Assembly (NCBI RefSeq): GCF_014852005.1
Contig: NZ_JACVAU010000002.1
Location: 1,054,001-1,118,000, forward strand
Length of the DNA: 64,000 nucleotides
Direction: 5' to 3'
From: Pseudoxanthomonas sp. PXM03
GTDB taxonomy: Bacteria > Pseudomonadota > Gammaproteobacteria > Xanthomonadales > Xanthomonadaceae
This document shows positions 37,737 through 46,183 of this stretch, piece after piece. Below the pieces are notes generated by a model, which was not told where the DNA came from, did not search any database, and worked only from the letters and a program-made list of their open reading frames with translations. Every line of letters begins with the position of its first letter. Position 1 is the first letter of the stretch. The translations under genes were made by a program, and so were the position numbers.

Positions 37737-38777
37737 ATGTCCACGTCCATCCCCTCGCTGCCTACATTTTCCCGTCGCGTCACGCGCCTGCTTCCCTGGC
37801 TTCTGGCATCGGGGCTGCTGCTGAGCGGCATCGCCCACGCCGCGCCGCCGACCCGAGCCCCCATGTCGACGCCGCCGTCCGCGCTGGTTGCCAACAAACA
37901 GGTGGATGCAGGCGATCTGCGCATCGGCTACGCGGAGCTCGGGCCCGCGAAGGGCGAGCCCGTCATCCTTCTGCACGGTTGGCCGTACGACATCAACAGC
38001 TATGCCGAAGTCGCGCCCCGGTTGGCCGAGCGTGGCTATCGCGTGATCGTGCCGCACCTGCGCGGATACGGCACCACCACCTTCCTTTCTCCGGATACGC
38101 CGCGCAATGGACAACCCGCCGCGCTCGCTTCGGACGTGATCGCGTTGATGGACGCATTGAAGATCCGGCGTGCCACGCTGGCAGGCTACGACTGGGGTGC
38201 GCGCTCGGCGGACATCGTCGCAGCCGTATGGCCGGAACGGGTCAAGGCGCTGGTCTCGGTAAGCGGCTACCTGATCGGCAGCCAGGAAGCGAACCGCAAG
38301 CCTCTCCCGCCGTCGGCCGAGTTGCAGTGGTGGTACCAGTTCTACTTCGCGACCGAACGCGGCCAGGCGGGCTACCGCCAGTACACACACGACTTCGCGA
38401 GGAAGATCTGGGAACTGGCCTCGCCACAGTGGAAGTTCGATGACGCGACGTTCGCCCGCAGCGCCGTCGCGCTGGACAACCCGGACCACGTGGCCATCGT
38501 GATCCACAACTATCGCTGGCGCCTGAGCCTTGCCGAAGGCGAGGCGAAATACGCCGCGCTGGAGCAGCGCCTGGCCCAGGCCCCAGTCATCAGCGTGCCG
38601 ACGATCACCATCGAAGGCGATGCGAATGGCGCACCGCATCCGAAGCCGGATACCTACGCGACCCGCTTCGTCGGCAAGTACGAGCACCGCACGTTCACCG
38701 GGGGCATCGGCCACAACCCCCCGCAGGAAGCGCCCGCCGAATTCGTGCAGGCGGTCGTCGACGCCACGCGCCTGTAA
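37737..38777 (+). CDS. Exported alpha/beta hydrolase, epoxide hydrolase-like
   Basis: A 346-residue alpha/beta hydrolase with an N-terminal export signal (residues about 1-36, SRRVTRLLPWLLASGLLLSGIAHA, with a Tat-like twin Arg). The core has the oxyanion HGWPYD motif, the nucleophile Asp152 in GYDWGARSA and a late His in GGIGHNPPQE. An Asp nucleophile in GxDxG is that of epoxide hydrolases and haloalkane dehalogenases. The start ATG 37737 follows GGAGGAT. It lies 52 bases after the SDR and 17 before the CcdA-like gene. Confidence 0.9.
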   Translation: MSTSIPSLPTFSRRVTRLLPWLLASGLLLSGIAHAAPPTRAPMSTPPSALVANKQVDAGDLRIGYAELGPAKGEPVILLHGWPYDINSYAEVAPRLAERGYRVIVPHLRGYGTTTFLSPDTPRNGQPAALASDVIALMDALKIRRATLAGYDWGARSADIVAAVWPERVKALVSVSGYLIGSQEANRKPLPPSAELQWWYQFYFATERGQAGYRQYTHDFARKIWELASPQWKFDDATFARSAVALDNPDHVAIVIHNYRWRLSLAEGEAKYAALEQRLAQAPVISVPTITIEGDANGAPHPKPDTYATRFVGKYEHRTFTGGIGHNPPQEAPAEFVQAVVDATRL

Positions 38778-38794
38778 ACGGAAGGGACGTCCCC

Positions 38795-39499
38795 ATGCTC
38801 GACTATGTCCTGGCCGCGATCGCCGGCATGGCCACCATCCTGTCGCCCTGCATCCTGCCTGTATTGCCGATCGTGCTCGCCACGGGAGCGGGCCGCGACC
38901 GTACCGCGCCCGTCTGGATCATCGCCGGTTTCGTCGCGACATTTGCCGCCAGCGGCATCCTGCTGGGAGTGCTGGCGGCATCGTCGGGCGAGCTGCAGGC
39001 CAGCATCCGCACCGGCTCCATCCTCGTGCTGTTGCTGGCCGGCCTGGCCTGTTTCTGGCCGGCACCGTTCGAGCGCGCCGTCACGTGGGTGCAAGCGCAG
39101 TGGCGACAGGTAAAGCCACACGGCATCGCCTTGCCGCAGGTGGGCGGCCGTCCCGGCGCGCTGCTCGTCGGCGCTTCGCTGGGGCTGGCGTGGACACCCT
39201 GCGCCGGCCCGGTACTGGCGTCCGTGCTCGCGCTGGCCGCCAGTTCGCAGGCGCCGGCCAAGGCCAGCGCGCTGCTCGGGCTGTATGCCCTGGGCGCTGG
39301 CGTTCCGATGCTCGCGATCGCCTATGGCGGACGCTGGATCAGCACACGGCTGCCGTTCCTGCAACGCCATGCCGACCTGCTGCGCACAGGCTTTGGCGCG
39401 ATCGCCGTCGCTGTCGCCGTGCTGCAACTGCTCCAGTACGACGTGTTCGTCTCCGCCTGGGCCACGCAGTGGCTCCCTCCCCTCTCGCAAGGACTCTGA
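38795..39499 (+). CDS. CcdA-like transmembrane thiol-electron carrier
   Basis: A 234-residue membrane protein of the CcdA/DsbD core family with about six helices. The two redox Cys are Cys19 (LSPCILPVLP) and Cys136 (WTPCAGPVL). It passes electrons from cytosolic thioredoxin to periplasmic acceptors. The next gene, 4 bases downstream, encodes such an acceptor, so the two are a split DipZ-like pair. This is a second thiol-export route beside DsbD at 5099. Confidence 0.93.
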   Translation: MLDYVLAAIAGMATILSPCILPVLPIVLATGAGRDRTAPVWIIAGFVATFAASGILLGVLAASSGELQASIRTGSILVLLLAGLACFWPAPFERAVTWVQAQWRQVKPHGIALPQVGGRPGALLVGASLGLAWTPCAGPVLASVLALAASSQAPAKASALLGLYALGAGVPMLAIAYGGRWISTRLPFLQRHADLLRTGFGAIAVAVAVLQLLQYDVFVSAWATQWLPPLSQGL

Positions 39500-39503
39500 T
39501 CCC

Positions 39504-40061
39504 ATGAAGAAGCTCTCATCGCTCACCACCCTGCTGGCCGCATGCCTGTTCGCCGTAGCGTGCTCTCCCGCCGTGCAGGCCGATCCCGTCCAGCCCACGC
39601 TCGCCGCGCCCGCGCCGATGGCGCCCGATTTCACCGGCATCGACAACTGGGTGAACTCGCCGCCACTGAGCCTGCGCGACCTGCGTGGCAAGGTGGTGCT
39701 GGTCGAGTTCTGGACCTACTCCTGCATCAACTGCGTCCGCGTGATGCCGCATGTCAAACAGTGGCATGCCAAGTACCGGGACCAGGGGCTCGTGGTCATC
39801 GGCGTGCACACGCCGGAATACGGCTACGAGAAGAAGCTGGGCAACGTCCGGGCAGCGGTACAGCGATTCGGAATCACGTACCCGGTGGCGCAGGACAACG
39901 GGTATGAAACCTGGAATGCCTATGGCAACCGCTACTGGCCGGCCATGTACCTGATCGACCAGCAGGGTCGCATCGTCTACCGGCATTTCGGCGAAGGGCA
40001 GTACCAGGAAACCGAAGCGAGGATCCGCTCGCTGCTGGGTACCGGGAAGACGGCGCGATAG
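39504..40061 (+). CDS. Exported thioredoxin-like protein, DipZ-type
   Basis: A 185-residue periplasmic thioredoxin-fold protein. It has a signal peptide, or a lipoprotein signal (LLAACLFAVACSP, Cys20). The domain has FWTYSCINCVRVMPHV with Cys74 and Cys77; the YSCINC active site is that of the TlpA_like_DipZ group. TPEYGYEKK and YWPAMYLIDQQG with the cis-Pro follow. It is reduced presumably by the CcdA-like protein encoded 4 bases upstream. A strong hairpin follows the stop. Confidence 0.93.
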   Translation: MKKLSSLTTLLAACLFAVACSPAVQADPVQPTLAAPAPMAPDFTGIDNWVNSPPLSLRDLRGKVVLVEFWTYSCINCVRVMPHVKQWHAKYRDQGLVVIGVHTPEYGYEKKLGNVRAAVQRFGITYPVAQDNGYETWNAYGNRYWPAMYLIDQQGRIVYRHFGEGQYQETEARIRSLLGTGKTAR

Positions 40062-40065
40062 CGGG

Positions 40066-40104
40066 TGGCCGATGCAGGCCGCGGACGCGGTCCTGCATCG
40101 GCCA
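40066..40104 (+). terminator. Strong hairpin after DipZ-type thioredoxin gene
   Basis: TGGCCGATGCAGG (40066-40078) and CCTGCATCGGCCA (40092-40104) form a perfect 13-bp stem with a 13-base loop, 4 bases past the stop. There is no T-run, so it may stabilise the 3' end or act with Rho. It also faces the convergent tautomerase gene. Confidence 0.5.
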
Positions 40105-40158
40105 TGACCGGATGCGTGTGCCGCAGGGACAACGACGGCCAACGTGGCAGTGGAGGAT

Positions 40159-40371
40159 TCAACGCGGCGCGGTTTCCCGCGCGCGACGCTCTGTCACCAG
40201 CTCTCCGCCATGCCCCCAGTTGTCGGTATCGATCTCGTCTATGACGATATGGGTCAGGTCGGGTTGCTTGCCGAGCACGCGCTCCAGCGTGTCGGTGATC
40301 TCGCGCACCAGTTGGCGCTTCTGCGCCTGCGATGTGCCATCGCGGGTAATGCGGACATGGACGAAAGGCAT
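40159..40371 (-). CDS. 4-oxalocrotonate tautomerase-family protein
   Basis: A 70-residue tautomerase with the catalytic Pro directly after the initiator Met (MPFVHVRITRDG). The second family segment is LTHIVIDEIDTDNWGHGGE. Such enzymes interconvert keto and enol forms of 2-hydroxymuconate-like compounds; the true substrate here is unknown. It is downstream of the SDR gene on the same strand (51-base gap) and likely cotranscribed with it. Confidence 0.92.
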   Translation of the reverse strand: MPFVHVRITRDGTSQAQKRQLVREITDTLERVLGKQPDLTHIVIDEIDTDNWGHGGELVTERRARETAPR

Positions 40372-40422
40372 GGCTGTTCTCCTGTGGGAATCATGGGGCC
40401 GCGCGAAGCAGCCCCGTCCGGA

Positions 40423-41154
40423 TCACCAACGGCCGGCGGACATGCCGCCATCGACCGGCAGCACGACGCCGGTGGTGAAGGTGGCATCGCCCAGATACAG
40501 CACGGCCTCGGCGACTTCCTCGACCGTGCCGATGCGCCCGGCCGGCTGCAGTCCCTTCAGGAAATCGTGCATCTCGGGGGCGTAGAGGGGCGTATCGATG
40601 ATGCCGGGCGCCACCGCATTGACCTGGATGTTGTGCGGCGCCAGTTCCAGCGCCAGCGCGCGCGTGGCCTGGTTGATGCCACCCTTGATCAGTACCGGCA
40701 GGACCGCCGGCACCGATTGCAGCGGCTGCCCGGCAATGCTGGCGGTGATGTTGATGATGTGGCCGGCGCGACGTTCGCGCATGTGTGCCGCTGCGGCCTG
40801 GGCCATGAAGAAAAAGCCCTTCAGGTTGGTATCGACCAGCGCCTGCACATCATCGGGCGCGTACTCGGTGAACGGTCGGGCGATGAAGATGCCGGCGTTG
40901 TTCACCAGGATGTCGACCTGGCCGAAGCGTTCGATGGCGGCGTCGACCAGGCGGCGGGCGGTATCGGGGGCGGCGATGTCGCCCGGCACCAGCAGCAGAC
41001 GGGCGGGCTGGCCGAGCTCGGCGGCGGCAGCCTGCAGGCGATCGAGCGTGCGTGCGTTGGCGACGACGTTGTCGCCGCGCTGCAGGTAGGCGCGGGCAAT
41101 GGCGAAGCCGATGCCGCTGGAAGCGCCGGTGACGATGACGGTCTTGGTACTCAT
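40423..41154 (-). CDS. SDR-family protein lacking the catalytic Tyr
   Basis: A 243-residue SDR fold with the cofactor loop TGASSGIGFAIARAY (about residues 9-23), NNAG and the C-terminal GVVLPVDGGMSAGRW. The Tyr of YxxxK is replaced: the segment reads SVPAVLPVLIKGG, with Pro four residues before the Lys. The Ser (NITAS) remains. It may be a variant enzyme or a binding protein. ATG 41154 gives MSTKTVIVTGASSG. It is divergent from the LysR gene, which probably controls it. Confidence 0.9.
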   Translation of the reverse strand: MSTKTVIVTGASSGIGFAIARAYLQRGDNVVANARTLDRLQAAAAELGQPARLLLVPGDIAAPDTARRLVDAAIERFGQVDILVNNAGIFIARPFTEYAPDDVQALVDTNLKGFFFMAQAAAAHMRERRAGHIINITASIAGQPLQSVPAVLPVLIKGGINQATRALALELAPHNIQVNAVAPGIIDTPLYAPEMHDFLKGLQPAGRIGTVEEVAEAVLYLGDATFTTGVVLPVDGGMSAGRW

Positions 41155-41241
41155 GGGATTCCTCGGATGGTGGGGTGCCTTTTCGGCGTGACGGCACTCT
41201 ATTCCCGCCCCATGCGGCGATAAATCAGCAAGAATGCATTT

Positions 41242-41263
41242 CACCTGTTACCCGGTGTAAGCA
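41242..41263. promoter_or_regulatory. Candidate LysR site between SDR and lysR genes
   Basis: CACC-N8-GGTG (41242-41257) is an imperfect dyad extended by TT on one side. It runs into TGTAAGCA at 41256-41263, touching the LysR start codon. The TGTAAGC word recurs twice as an inverted repeat ahead of the cupin gene. Confidence 0.35.
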
Positions 41264-42193
41264 ATGCAGCGACGATTCGACGACATCCTGGTCGGCAGCC
41301 TGGAACTGTTCTGCCTGGCCGCCGAAACCGGCGGATTCACCAGCGCGGCTACTGCTGCCGGCGTCACCCCAGCGGCGGTCAGCCGCTCCGTGGCGCGCCT
41401 GGAAGAACGGCTGGGCGTGCGCCTGTTCGTCCGGACCACCCGCAGCATCCGGCTGACCGATGCCGGGCGCGCGTATCTGGTGCACTGCCGCCAGGCGCTG
41501 GACCAGTTGGCGGAAGCCGACCGCGAAGCCTCCGGCGAGCAATCCGAACCTGTCGGCCGCCTCCGCATCAGTGTGCCGACCACCTATGGACACTATCGCC
41601 TGCTGCCTCTGCTCGCCGAATTCCACCGCCGTCATCCGCGCATCCAGGCCGACGTGCACATCGGCAATCGCAATATCGACTTCACCGCCGAGGGGTTCGA
41701 CCTCGCGGTGCGCGTACGCAAGCCGCCCGAGTCGGGCCTGGTCGCCCGCCATCTGGAAGATGCCGAGCTGGTGCTGGTCGCTTCGCCGGACTATCTGCAA
41801 CGGCGTGGCGTGCCGGAGCGGCTGGGCGATCTGGCCGGACACGACTGCATCCAGTTCGAGCTGCCCAGCACCGGACGACGCATCCCATGGCTGTTCAAGG
41901 ACGGCGCCACCGAGATCGAGGTGGAGACGGACGGCCCGTTCCTGCTTTCGGAGGACGTGCTGGGTGGCGTCTCGCTGGCATGCAACGGCGCCGGCGTGTT
42001 CCAGGCCTATCGCTTCACGGTCGAACGCGAGATCGCGCAGGGTCGCCTGCAGGAACTGCTACCCCGCCACGGGGGGCGCAGCCGTCCTTTCAACCTGCTG
42101 TATCCGCACGGCCGGCACATGCCGCTGCGCGTGCGGGCCTTCATCGATTTCCTGCTCGAGTCACTGCGCGCCGGCCCGCACCTGGCTGGTTAG
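41264..42193 (+). CDS. LysR-family transcriptional regulator
   Basis: A 309-residue regulator. The N-terminal winged helix-turn-helix (about residues 12-65) has GGFTSAATAAGVTPAAVSRSVARLEERLGVRLFVRTTR. A substrate-binding-like effector domain spans about 95-300. It is divergent from the SDR gene by 109 bases, the usual LysR arrangement. It is also followed by a cupin gene with an inverted TGTAAGCG repeat in its upstream region. The inducer is unknown; it resembles the CrgA/DsdC-type group that controls SDR and cupin genes. Confidence 0.95.
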   Translation: MQRRFDDILVGSLELFCLAAETGGFTSAATAAGVTPAAVSRSVARLEERLGVRLFVRTTRSIRLTDAGRAYLVHCRQALDQLAEADREASGEQSEPVGRLRISVPTTYGHYRLLPLLAEFHRRHPRIQADVHIGNRNIDFTAEGFDLAVRVRKPPESGLVARHLEDAELVLVASPDYLQRRGVPERLGDLAGHDCIQFELPSTGRRIPWLFKDGATEIEVETDGPFLLSEDVLGGVSLACNGAGVFQAYRFTVEREIAQGRLQELLPRHGGRSRPFNLLYPHGRHMPLRVRAFIDFLLESLRAGPHLAG

Positions 42194-42233
42194 CTGCGGC
42201 GACACGCGGGACGCAGGCCGGTTCGTCGCGGCC

Positions 42234-42268
42234 TGTAAGCGAAGCGGGCGCGGACAACTACGCTTACA
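42234..42268. promoter_or_regulatory. TGTAAGCG inverted repeat ahead of cupin gene
   Basis: TGTAAGCG (42234-42241) and its exact complement CGCTTACA (42261-42268) with a 19-base spacer, 75 bases before the cupin start. The same TGTAAGC word occurs just ahead of the lysR start. Probable binding site of the neighbouring LysR protein. Confidence 0.5.
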
Positions 42269-42342
42269 AAAGTGCCGGTGCGCGGACACAGCCGGGATAC
42301 GCGAGCGGGGTGAAATGGCCTCCCATCTACCGGAGGCCCACC

Positions 42343-42756
42343 ATGAAGACCACGAAGCACATCCTGATGACCGCCATGCTGGCGGCGCTCGCCGGCACCG
42401 CACTGTGGGCGGCAAGCGCCCAGCCCGCAGGCATCGCTCGACACGAGGCGCTGCGACATGACCTGGACGTTCCCGGACAGGAAGCGGTGCAGGTCCGCGT
42501 CGACTTCGCACCGGGCGCCGCTTTCGGCATGCACACGCACCCTGGCATCGAAGTCGCCTATGTACTGGAAGGCACGCTCGAGTACACGTTCGAGGACAAG
42601 CCGCCGGTCACCCTGAAAGCCGGACAGTCCCTCTTCATCCCGGCCGGCATGCCGCACGCGGCACACAACCCCGGCCAGACCGGCGCAGCGGAACTGGCGA
42701 CGTACCTGGTCGAAAAGGGCAAGCCGATCGTCGCCCTGCGCAACCAGGCGCGCTGA
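42343..42756 (+). CDS. Exported cupin-domain protein
   Basis: A 137-residue protein with a signal peptide (about residues 1-25) and a single cupin barrel. Metal-ligand motifs are GMHTHPGIEVAYVLEGTLE (two His and a Glu) and the second His in PAGMPHAAHNPG. It is predicted to be a periplasmic metal-binding cupin of unknown activity. ATG 42343 is preceded by GGAGG at 42332-42336. Probably under LysR control with the SDR gene. Confidence 0.9.
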   Translation: MKTTKHILMTAMLAALAGTALWAASAQPAGIARHEALRHDLDVPGQEAVQVRVDFAPGAAFGMHTHPGIEVAYVLEGTLEYTFEDKPPVTLKAGQSLFIPAGMPHAAHNPGQTGAAELATYLVEKGKPIVALRNQAR

Positions 42757-42803
42757 GCGCAGCAAGCCGAAGCGCCCCATCAACGCGTATCGGAACCCGC
42801 CCC

Positions 42804-43025
42804 ATGAACACCGCACTGAAACGCAAAATCGCCTTTGCCCTTTCGATGGGCGTCGTCACCACCGGCATCATTTCCTTCGCGCTGCTCGCCCTCAACCTGG
42901 GCTTCCCGCGGGGATTCGTGTCCCTGTGGCTGCGCTCCTGGGGCATCGGCTACCTCATCGTGATCCCCGCGATTCTGCTGATCGGGCCGCGCCTGCAGGC
43001 ACGCATCGATCGGCTGATCACGTGA
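42804..43025 (+). CDS. DUF2798 small membrane protein
   Basis: A 73-residue protein with two transmembrane helices (about 10-32 and 45-65). It has the DUF2798 pattern KRKIAFALSMGVVTTGIISFALLALN and a C-terminal RLQARIDRLI. Function unknown. It lies between the cupin and ohr genes on the same strand and may be cotranscribed with them. Confidence 0.88.
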   Translation: MNTALKRKIAFALSMGVVTTGIISFALLALNLGFPRGFVSLWLRSWGIGYLIVIPAILLIGPRLQARIDRLIT

Positions 43026-43165
43026 CCGGACTGGCGCGAAGGCACGACGCGCATCCGGAATCGGGATCCGCTCCAGCACGCACGACATCTCCGTTGCCGG
43101 GCAGGCGCCACGCCCGACGACGCTCCCTCCATGGCGCACCTCTCCCCAACATCCCAGGTATCTCC

Positions 43166-43585
43166 ATGATCAACAAGATTGAAAACGTCGTTTACACCGG
43201 CAAGACCCGTACCACCGGTGGGCGCAAAGGCGCCGCACGAAGCGATGACGGCCGCCTGGCCATCGAACTTTCGCCGCCGGGCAGCAACGGCCCCGGCACC
43301 AATCCCGAACAACTTTTCGGTGCGGGTTGGTCGGCCTGCTTCCTCGGCGCGATCGGCAAGGCCGCGCAGGCGGCGAAGATCGCGCTGCCCGCCGACGCCG
43401 CAGTGGAGGCCGAAGTGGATCTCGGCCTGACCGGTGACGCGTACTTCCTTGCGGCGCGCCTCAACGTCAGCCTGCCCGGCGTGGATCGCGATGTCGCCCG
43501 CTCGCTGGTGGAGACCGCGCACCAGATCTGCCCGTACTCCAAGGCATCGCGCGGCAACATCGATGTCGAGATCAACCTGGCCTGA
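43166..43585 (+). CDS. ohr: Organic hydroperoxide resistance protein (Ohr/OsmC)
   Basis: Thiol peroxidase that detoxifies organic hydroperoxides with lipoamide as reductant. It has 139 residues from ATG 43166. The catalytic Cys58 is in GWSACFLGAI and the resolving Cys122 in HQICPYSKA. The N-terminus KIENVVYTGKTRTTGGRKG is typical, with the Arg of the active site. No OhrR (MarR) gene is adjacent in this window, so regulation is unclear. Confidence 0.95.
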   Translation: MINKIENVVYTGKTRTTGGRKGAARSDDGRLAIELSPPGSNGPGTNPEQLFGAGWSACFLGAIGKAAQAAKIALPADAAVEAEVDLGLTGDAYFLAARLNVSLPGVDRDVARSLVETAHQICPYSKASRGNIDVEINLA

Positions 43586-43711
43586 CCTGCCCGCCGCGGC
43601 GCCCGCACACCGGGTGCCGCGGCCTCGAACTCCTGAGGCATGGCGTGGATTCCCAGGACAACGGCGTCGCGGTGATTGCGGGCGCATCGCCCAACATCGG
43701 CGCGCGCTGCC

Positions 43712-45790
43712 TCACCAGATCGAGGCACGATCCGCGGGCGCAACGAACATGCCGTCCTCGCTCCCGACATTGAACGCGTCGTACCACGCCTGAAGGTTCT
43801 TGACCACACCATTGACGCGGTAGCGTGCCGGCGAGTGGTAGCCCTGTTCTGTTTCGGACTTCAGGGAAGCCTCCGTATGCAGCGTACGCCACAGCTGCGC
43901 CCATCCAAGGAAGAAGCGCTGTTCGCCACTGAAGCCATCGCGGACAGCGGCGGTGTCGATTCCGTTCGCCGCCGCGTGGAGTCGATAGGCCTCCAGCGCG
44001 ACCGTGACGCCCACCAGGTCTGCAAGGTTCTCGCCCAGGCTGCGCCGGCCGTCCAAGTGCATGCCGGGCAGAGGTTGGTAGTTCGAGTACTGGGCTACCA
44101 GCACGTCGGTCCGCTTGTCGAAGGCAGCGCGCGCAAGTGGGGTCCACCAGTCGCTGAGATTCCCGTTGTCATCGAAGCGTGAGCCCTGGTCGTCGAATCC
44201 GTGGGCCATCTCGTGGCCAAGCACGGCGCCGATCGCACCGAAGTTCACGGCGCTGTCCGCCGCCGCATCGAATGCGGGCGATTGCAGAAGGCCGGCAGGG
44301 AACGTGACGCTATTGAGCTGCGGACTGTAGCTGCCGTCCACCGACTGCGGCGGCAGATGCCAACGATAGGGCCGCTGCGGATCAGCAAGGTATCCGGCAT
44401 CGAGTTCGACCTGGGCCGCCTTGAGGCGATGGAGGTTGCCGATCGGGTCCACAGGCGATATCTCGACTTCCGAGTAGTCACGGAGATCGTCCGGATAGCC
44501 CAGTCGCAGACCCATCTTGTCCAGCTTGGCCAAGGCCGTCGTGCGCGTCGTCTGATCCAGCCAACTCGCCTGCTGTATGCGCACCCGGAATGCCTGCTTC
44601 ATGAAGGGCGCCATCGCTTCGATGGCATCGCGGTCGGATGCCTTGAAGAACTGTTCGATGTAGCGTGCGCCAACCAGCTCCGGCAGGTTCTGGCTGACGA
44701 ACTGTATGCCGCGATCCGCCCGTGAACGACGCGTCGTCAGGCCGTAAAGCTCGGTGCCGTAGAACCGGAAACTGGCGTCCTGGAATGCAGCAGGCAATAG
44801 ATGTGCGTGATTGTGGATCCAATGGAACGCCAGGTAGGAACGCCACGTGGCCACCGGGGTCTCGGCAAAGATCCGCGCAGCTGCACGGATGGCGGTGTCG
44901 GTATTGAGGACGATGGTCTCAACGGGCGGGTATCCCGTGGCCTGCAGAAAGCTCTGCCAGGGAAAACCGGGCGCGTACTCCGCCAACGCCTTGATGGACA
45001 TGCGATGGTAGTTGAGCTTGCGGTCACGCAACTGCTCTCTGCTCCACATTCCGGCGGCGAGCCTGCCCTCGAGCGCAAGGATGCTGGCTGCAATGGCCCT
45101 GCCACTCTCGAGACCTGCGCGATCCAGTGTCCTGGTGATGTAGTCCTGGTAAGCCAGGCGGTGCGTGGCGTGCTTCGGGTCCTCCGATGCGTAGTAAATG
45201 GCGCCAGGCAAGCCCACCACGCGGCCGTTGGCGACCTGCTGATCGATGTGCAGCAGGCTTTGCCGCGTGTCTCCCGCATCCAGGAATACGTACGTGCCGG
45301 CGATGGTGTGGGACATCGGGTGGGCCATGCGCTGCGCCACCTGATCGAGTGTGGTGATCGACAGGATGGCGTCCAGGTCGGCGCGGATGGGCTGCAAACC
45401 CAGCTGGTCGATAGCCGCGACATCCACATAACTGGTGTAGAGATCGGCCAGCTTGCAGCTTCCAGCGGGCTCTCGCGCGGCGGTCTCGATGATCGCCCGG
45501 ATGCGTGCTTCCGTACGCAGAAACATCGCATTCATCTCACCGTACTGCGAGTAGCCGTCTGGCTTTGTTGCGGTATCCATCCAGCCCTTGTTGACGTACT
45601 CGTAGAAGTCGTCGCCTGGCTTCGTCCCCGGGCTGATGCTGGCCAGGTCCACGCCCCATCCGCCACCGGCAGGTAGTGCCGTTGCCGCGAACGTGCGGCG
45701 CGTCGCCAATGCCAACGGCAGCGCCAGCAGGGTTGCGCACAGGTTTCGCCGCGTGGGACAGGCGTCCGGTAGAGTTTCAGCGGCGGTCAT
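43712..45790 (-). CDS. M13-family zinc metallopeptidase (neprilysin-like)
   Basis: A 692-residue exported endopeptidase of oligopeptides. The N-terminus has a twin-Arg-like signal (TRRNLCATLLALPLALA). The N-terminal M13 domain starts with GDDFYEYVNKGWM. The catalytic domain has the substrate-binding NSVTFPAGLLQ, the zinc motif HEMAH (526-530) and the third ligand Glu587 in SLGENLADLVG. The end (ASIW) is close to the usual C-x-VW but lacks its Cys. GGAG 6 bases before ATG 45790 supports this start. Confidence 0.95.
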   Translation of the reverse strand: MTAAETLPDACPTRRNLCATLLALPLALATRRTFAATALPAGGGWGVDLASISPGTKPGDDFYEYVNKGWMDTATKPDGYSQYGEMNAMFLRTEARIRAIIETAAREPAGSCKLADLYTSYVDVAAIDQLGLQPIRADLDAILSITTLDQVAQRMAHPMSHTIAGTYVFLDAGDTRQSLLHIDQQVANGRVVGLPGAIYYASEDPKHATHRLAYQDYITRTLDRAGLESGRAIAASILALEGRLAAGMWSREQLRDRKLNYHRMSIKALAEYAPGFPWQSFLQATGYPPVETIVLNTDTAIRAAARIFAETPVATWRSYLAFHWIHNHAHLLPAAFQDASFRFYGTELYGLTTRRSRADRGIQFVSQNLPELVGARYIEQFFKASDRDAIEAMAPFMKQAFRVRIQQASWLDQTTRTTALAKLDKMGLRLGYPDDLRDYSEVEISPVDPIGNLHRLKAAQVELDAGYLADPQRPYRWHLPPQSVDGSYSPQLNSVTFPAGLLQSPAFDAAADSAVNFGAIGAVLGHEMAHGFDDQGSRFDDNGNLSDWWTPLARAAFDKRTDVLVAQYSNYQPLPGMHLDGRRSLGENLADLVGVTVALEAYRLHAAANGIDTAAVRDGFSGEQRFFLGWAQLWRTLHTEASLKSETEQGYHSPARYRVNGVVKNLQAWYDAFNVGSEDGMFVAPADRASIW

Positions 45791-46175
45791 GCCGTTCTCC
45801 GTGGTTGGGCGTGATGCCGTCCTTCTGGAACCCGTGGTCGGCGCAGGGATTGTCGTTGCAGGGCGCGATCTCGCGGTCTCCGCTACGCGGGCACAAGGCG
45901 CGGGCTTCCACCAGGCAGCGGTTGGTGTCCCGTCGCAACGCGTGCAAGTCCATCGATGCGGCTAGCGTTTCCAGCGGTCCCGGCAGGCGACTCAGGTAGC
46001 CAGAGTCCGGAACCAGACATGTACGCAGGGTTTGCGTGTCGGTGCGGCCGGGACCCCTCCCGTACAGCCGCCGGGATTCCGCGAGGGATCGCCCATCCAG
46101 GAAGGCGTCGCCCGCTGCACCCACCGGCCAGGGGACCTCGCGATGGAAGCGACAGATATGCTGGATTTTTGCCAT
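45777..46175 (-). CDS. Possible small protein upstream of M13 peptidase
   Basis: An open frame of 132 codons whose ATG (46175) is 9 bases from a perfect palindrome and whose stop overlaps the M13 gene by 14 bases. The product is basic with six Cys and no recognised domain, and an alternative frame (45883-46182) is also open. It may be a coupled small gene or simply the leader of the M13 transcript. No ribosome-binding sequence is obvious. Confidence 0.3.
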   Translation of the reverse strand: MAKIQHICRFHREVPWPVGAAGDAFLDGRSLAESRRLYGRGPGRTDTQTLRTCLVPDSGYLSRLPGPLETLAASMDLHALRRDTNRCLVEARALCPRSGDREIAPCNDNPCADHGFQKDGITPNHGERHDRR

Positions 46176-46183
46176 CGCTCATT

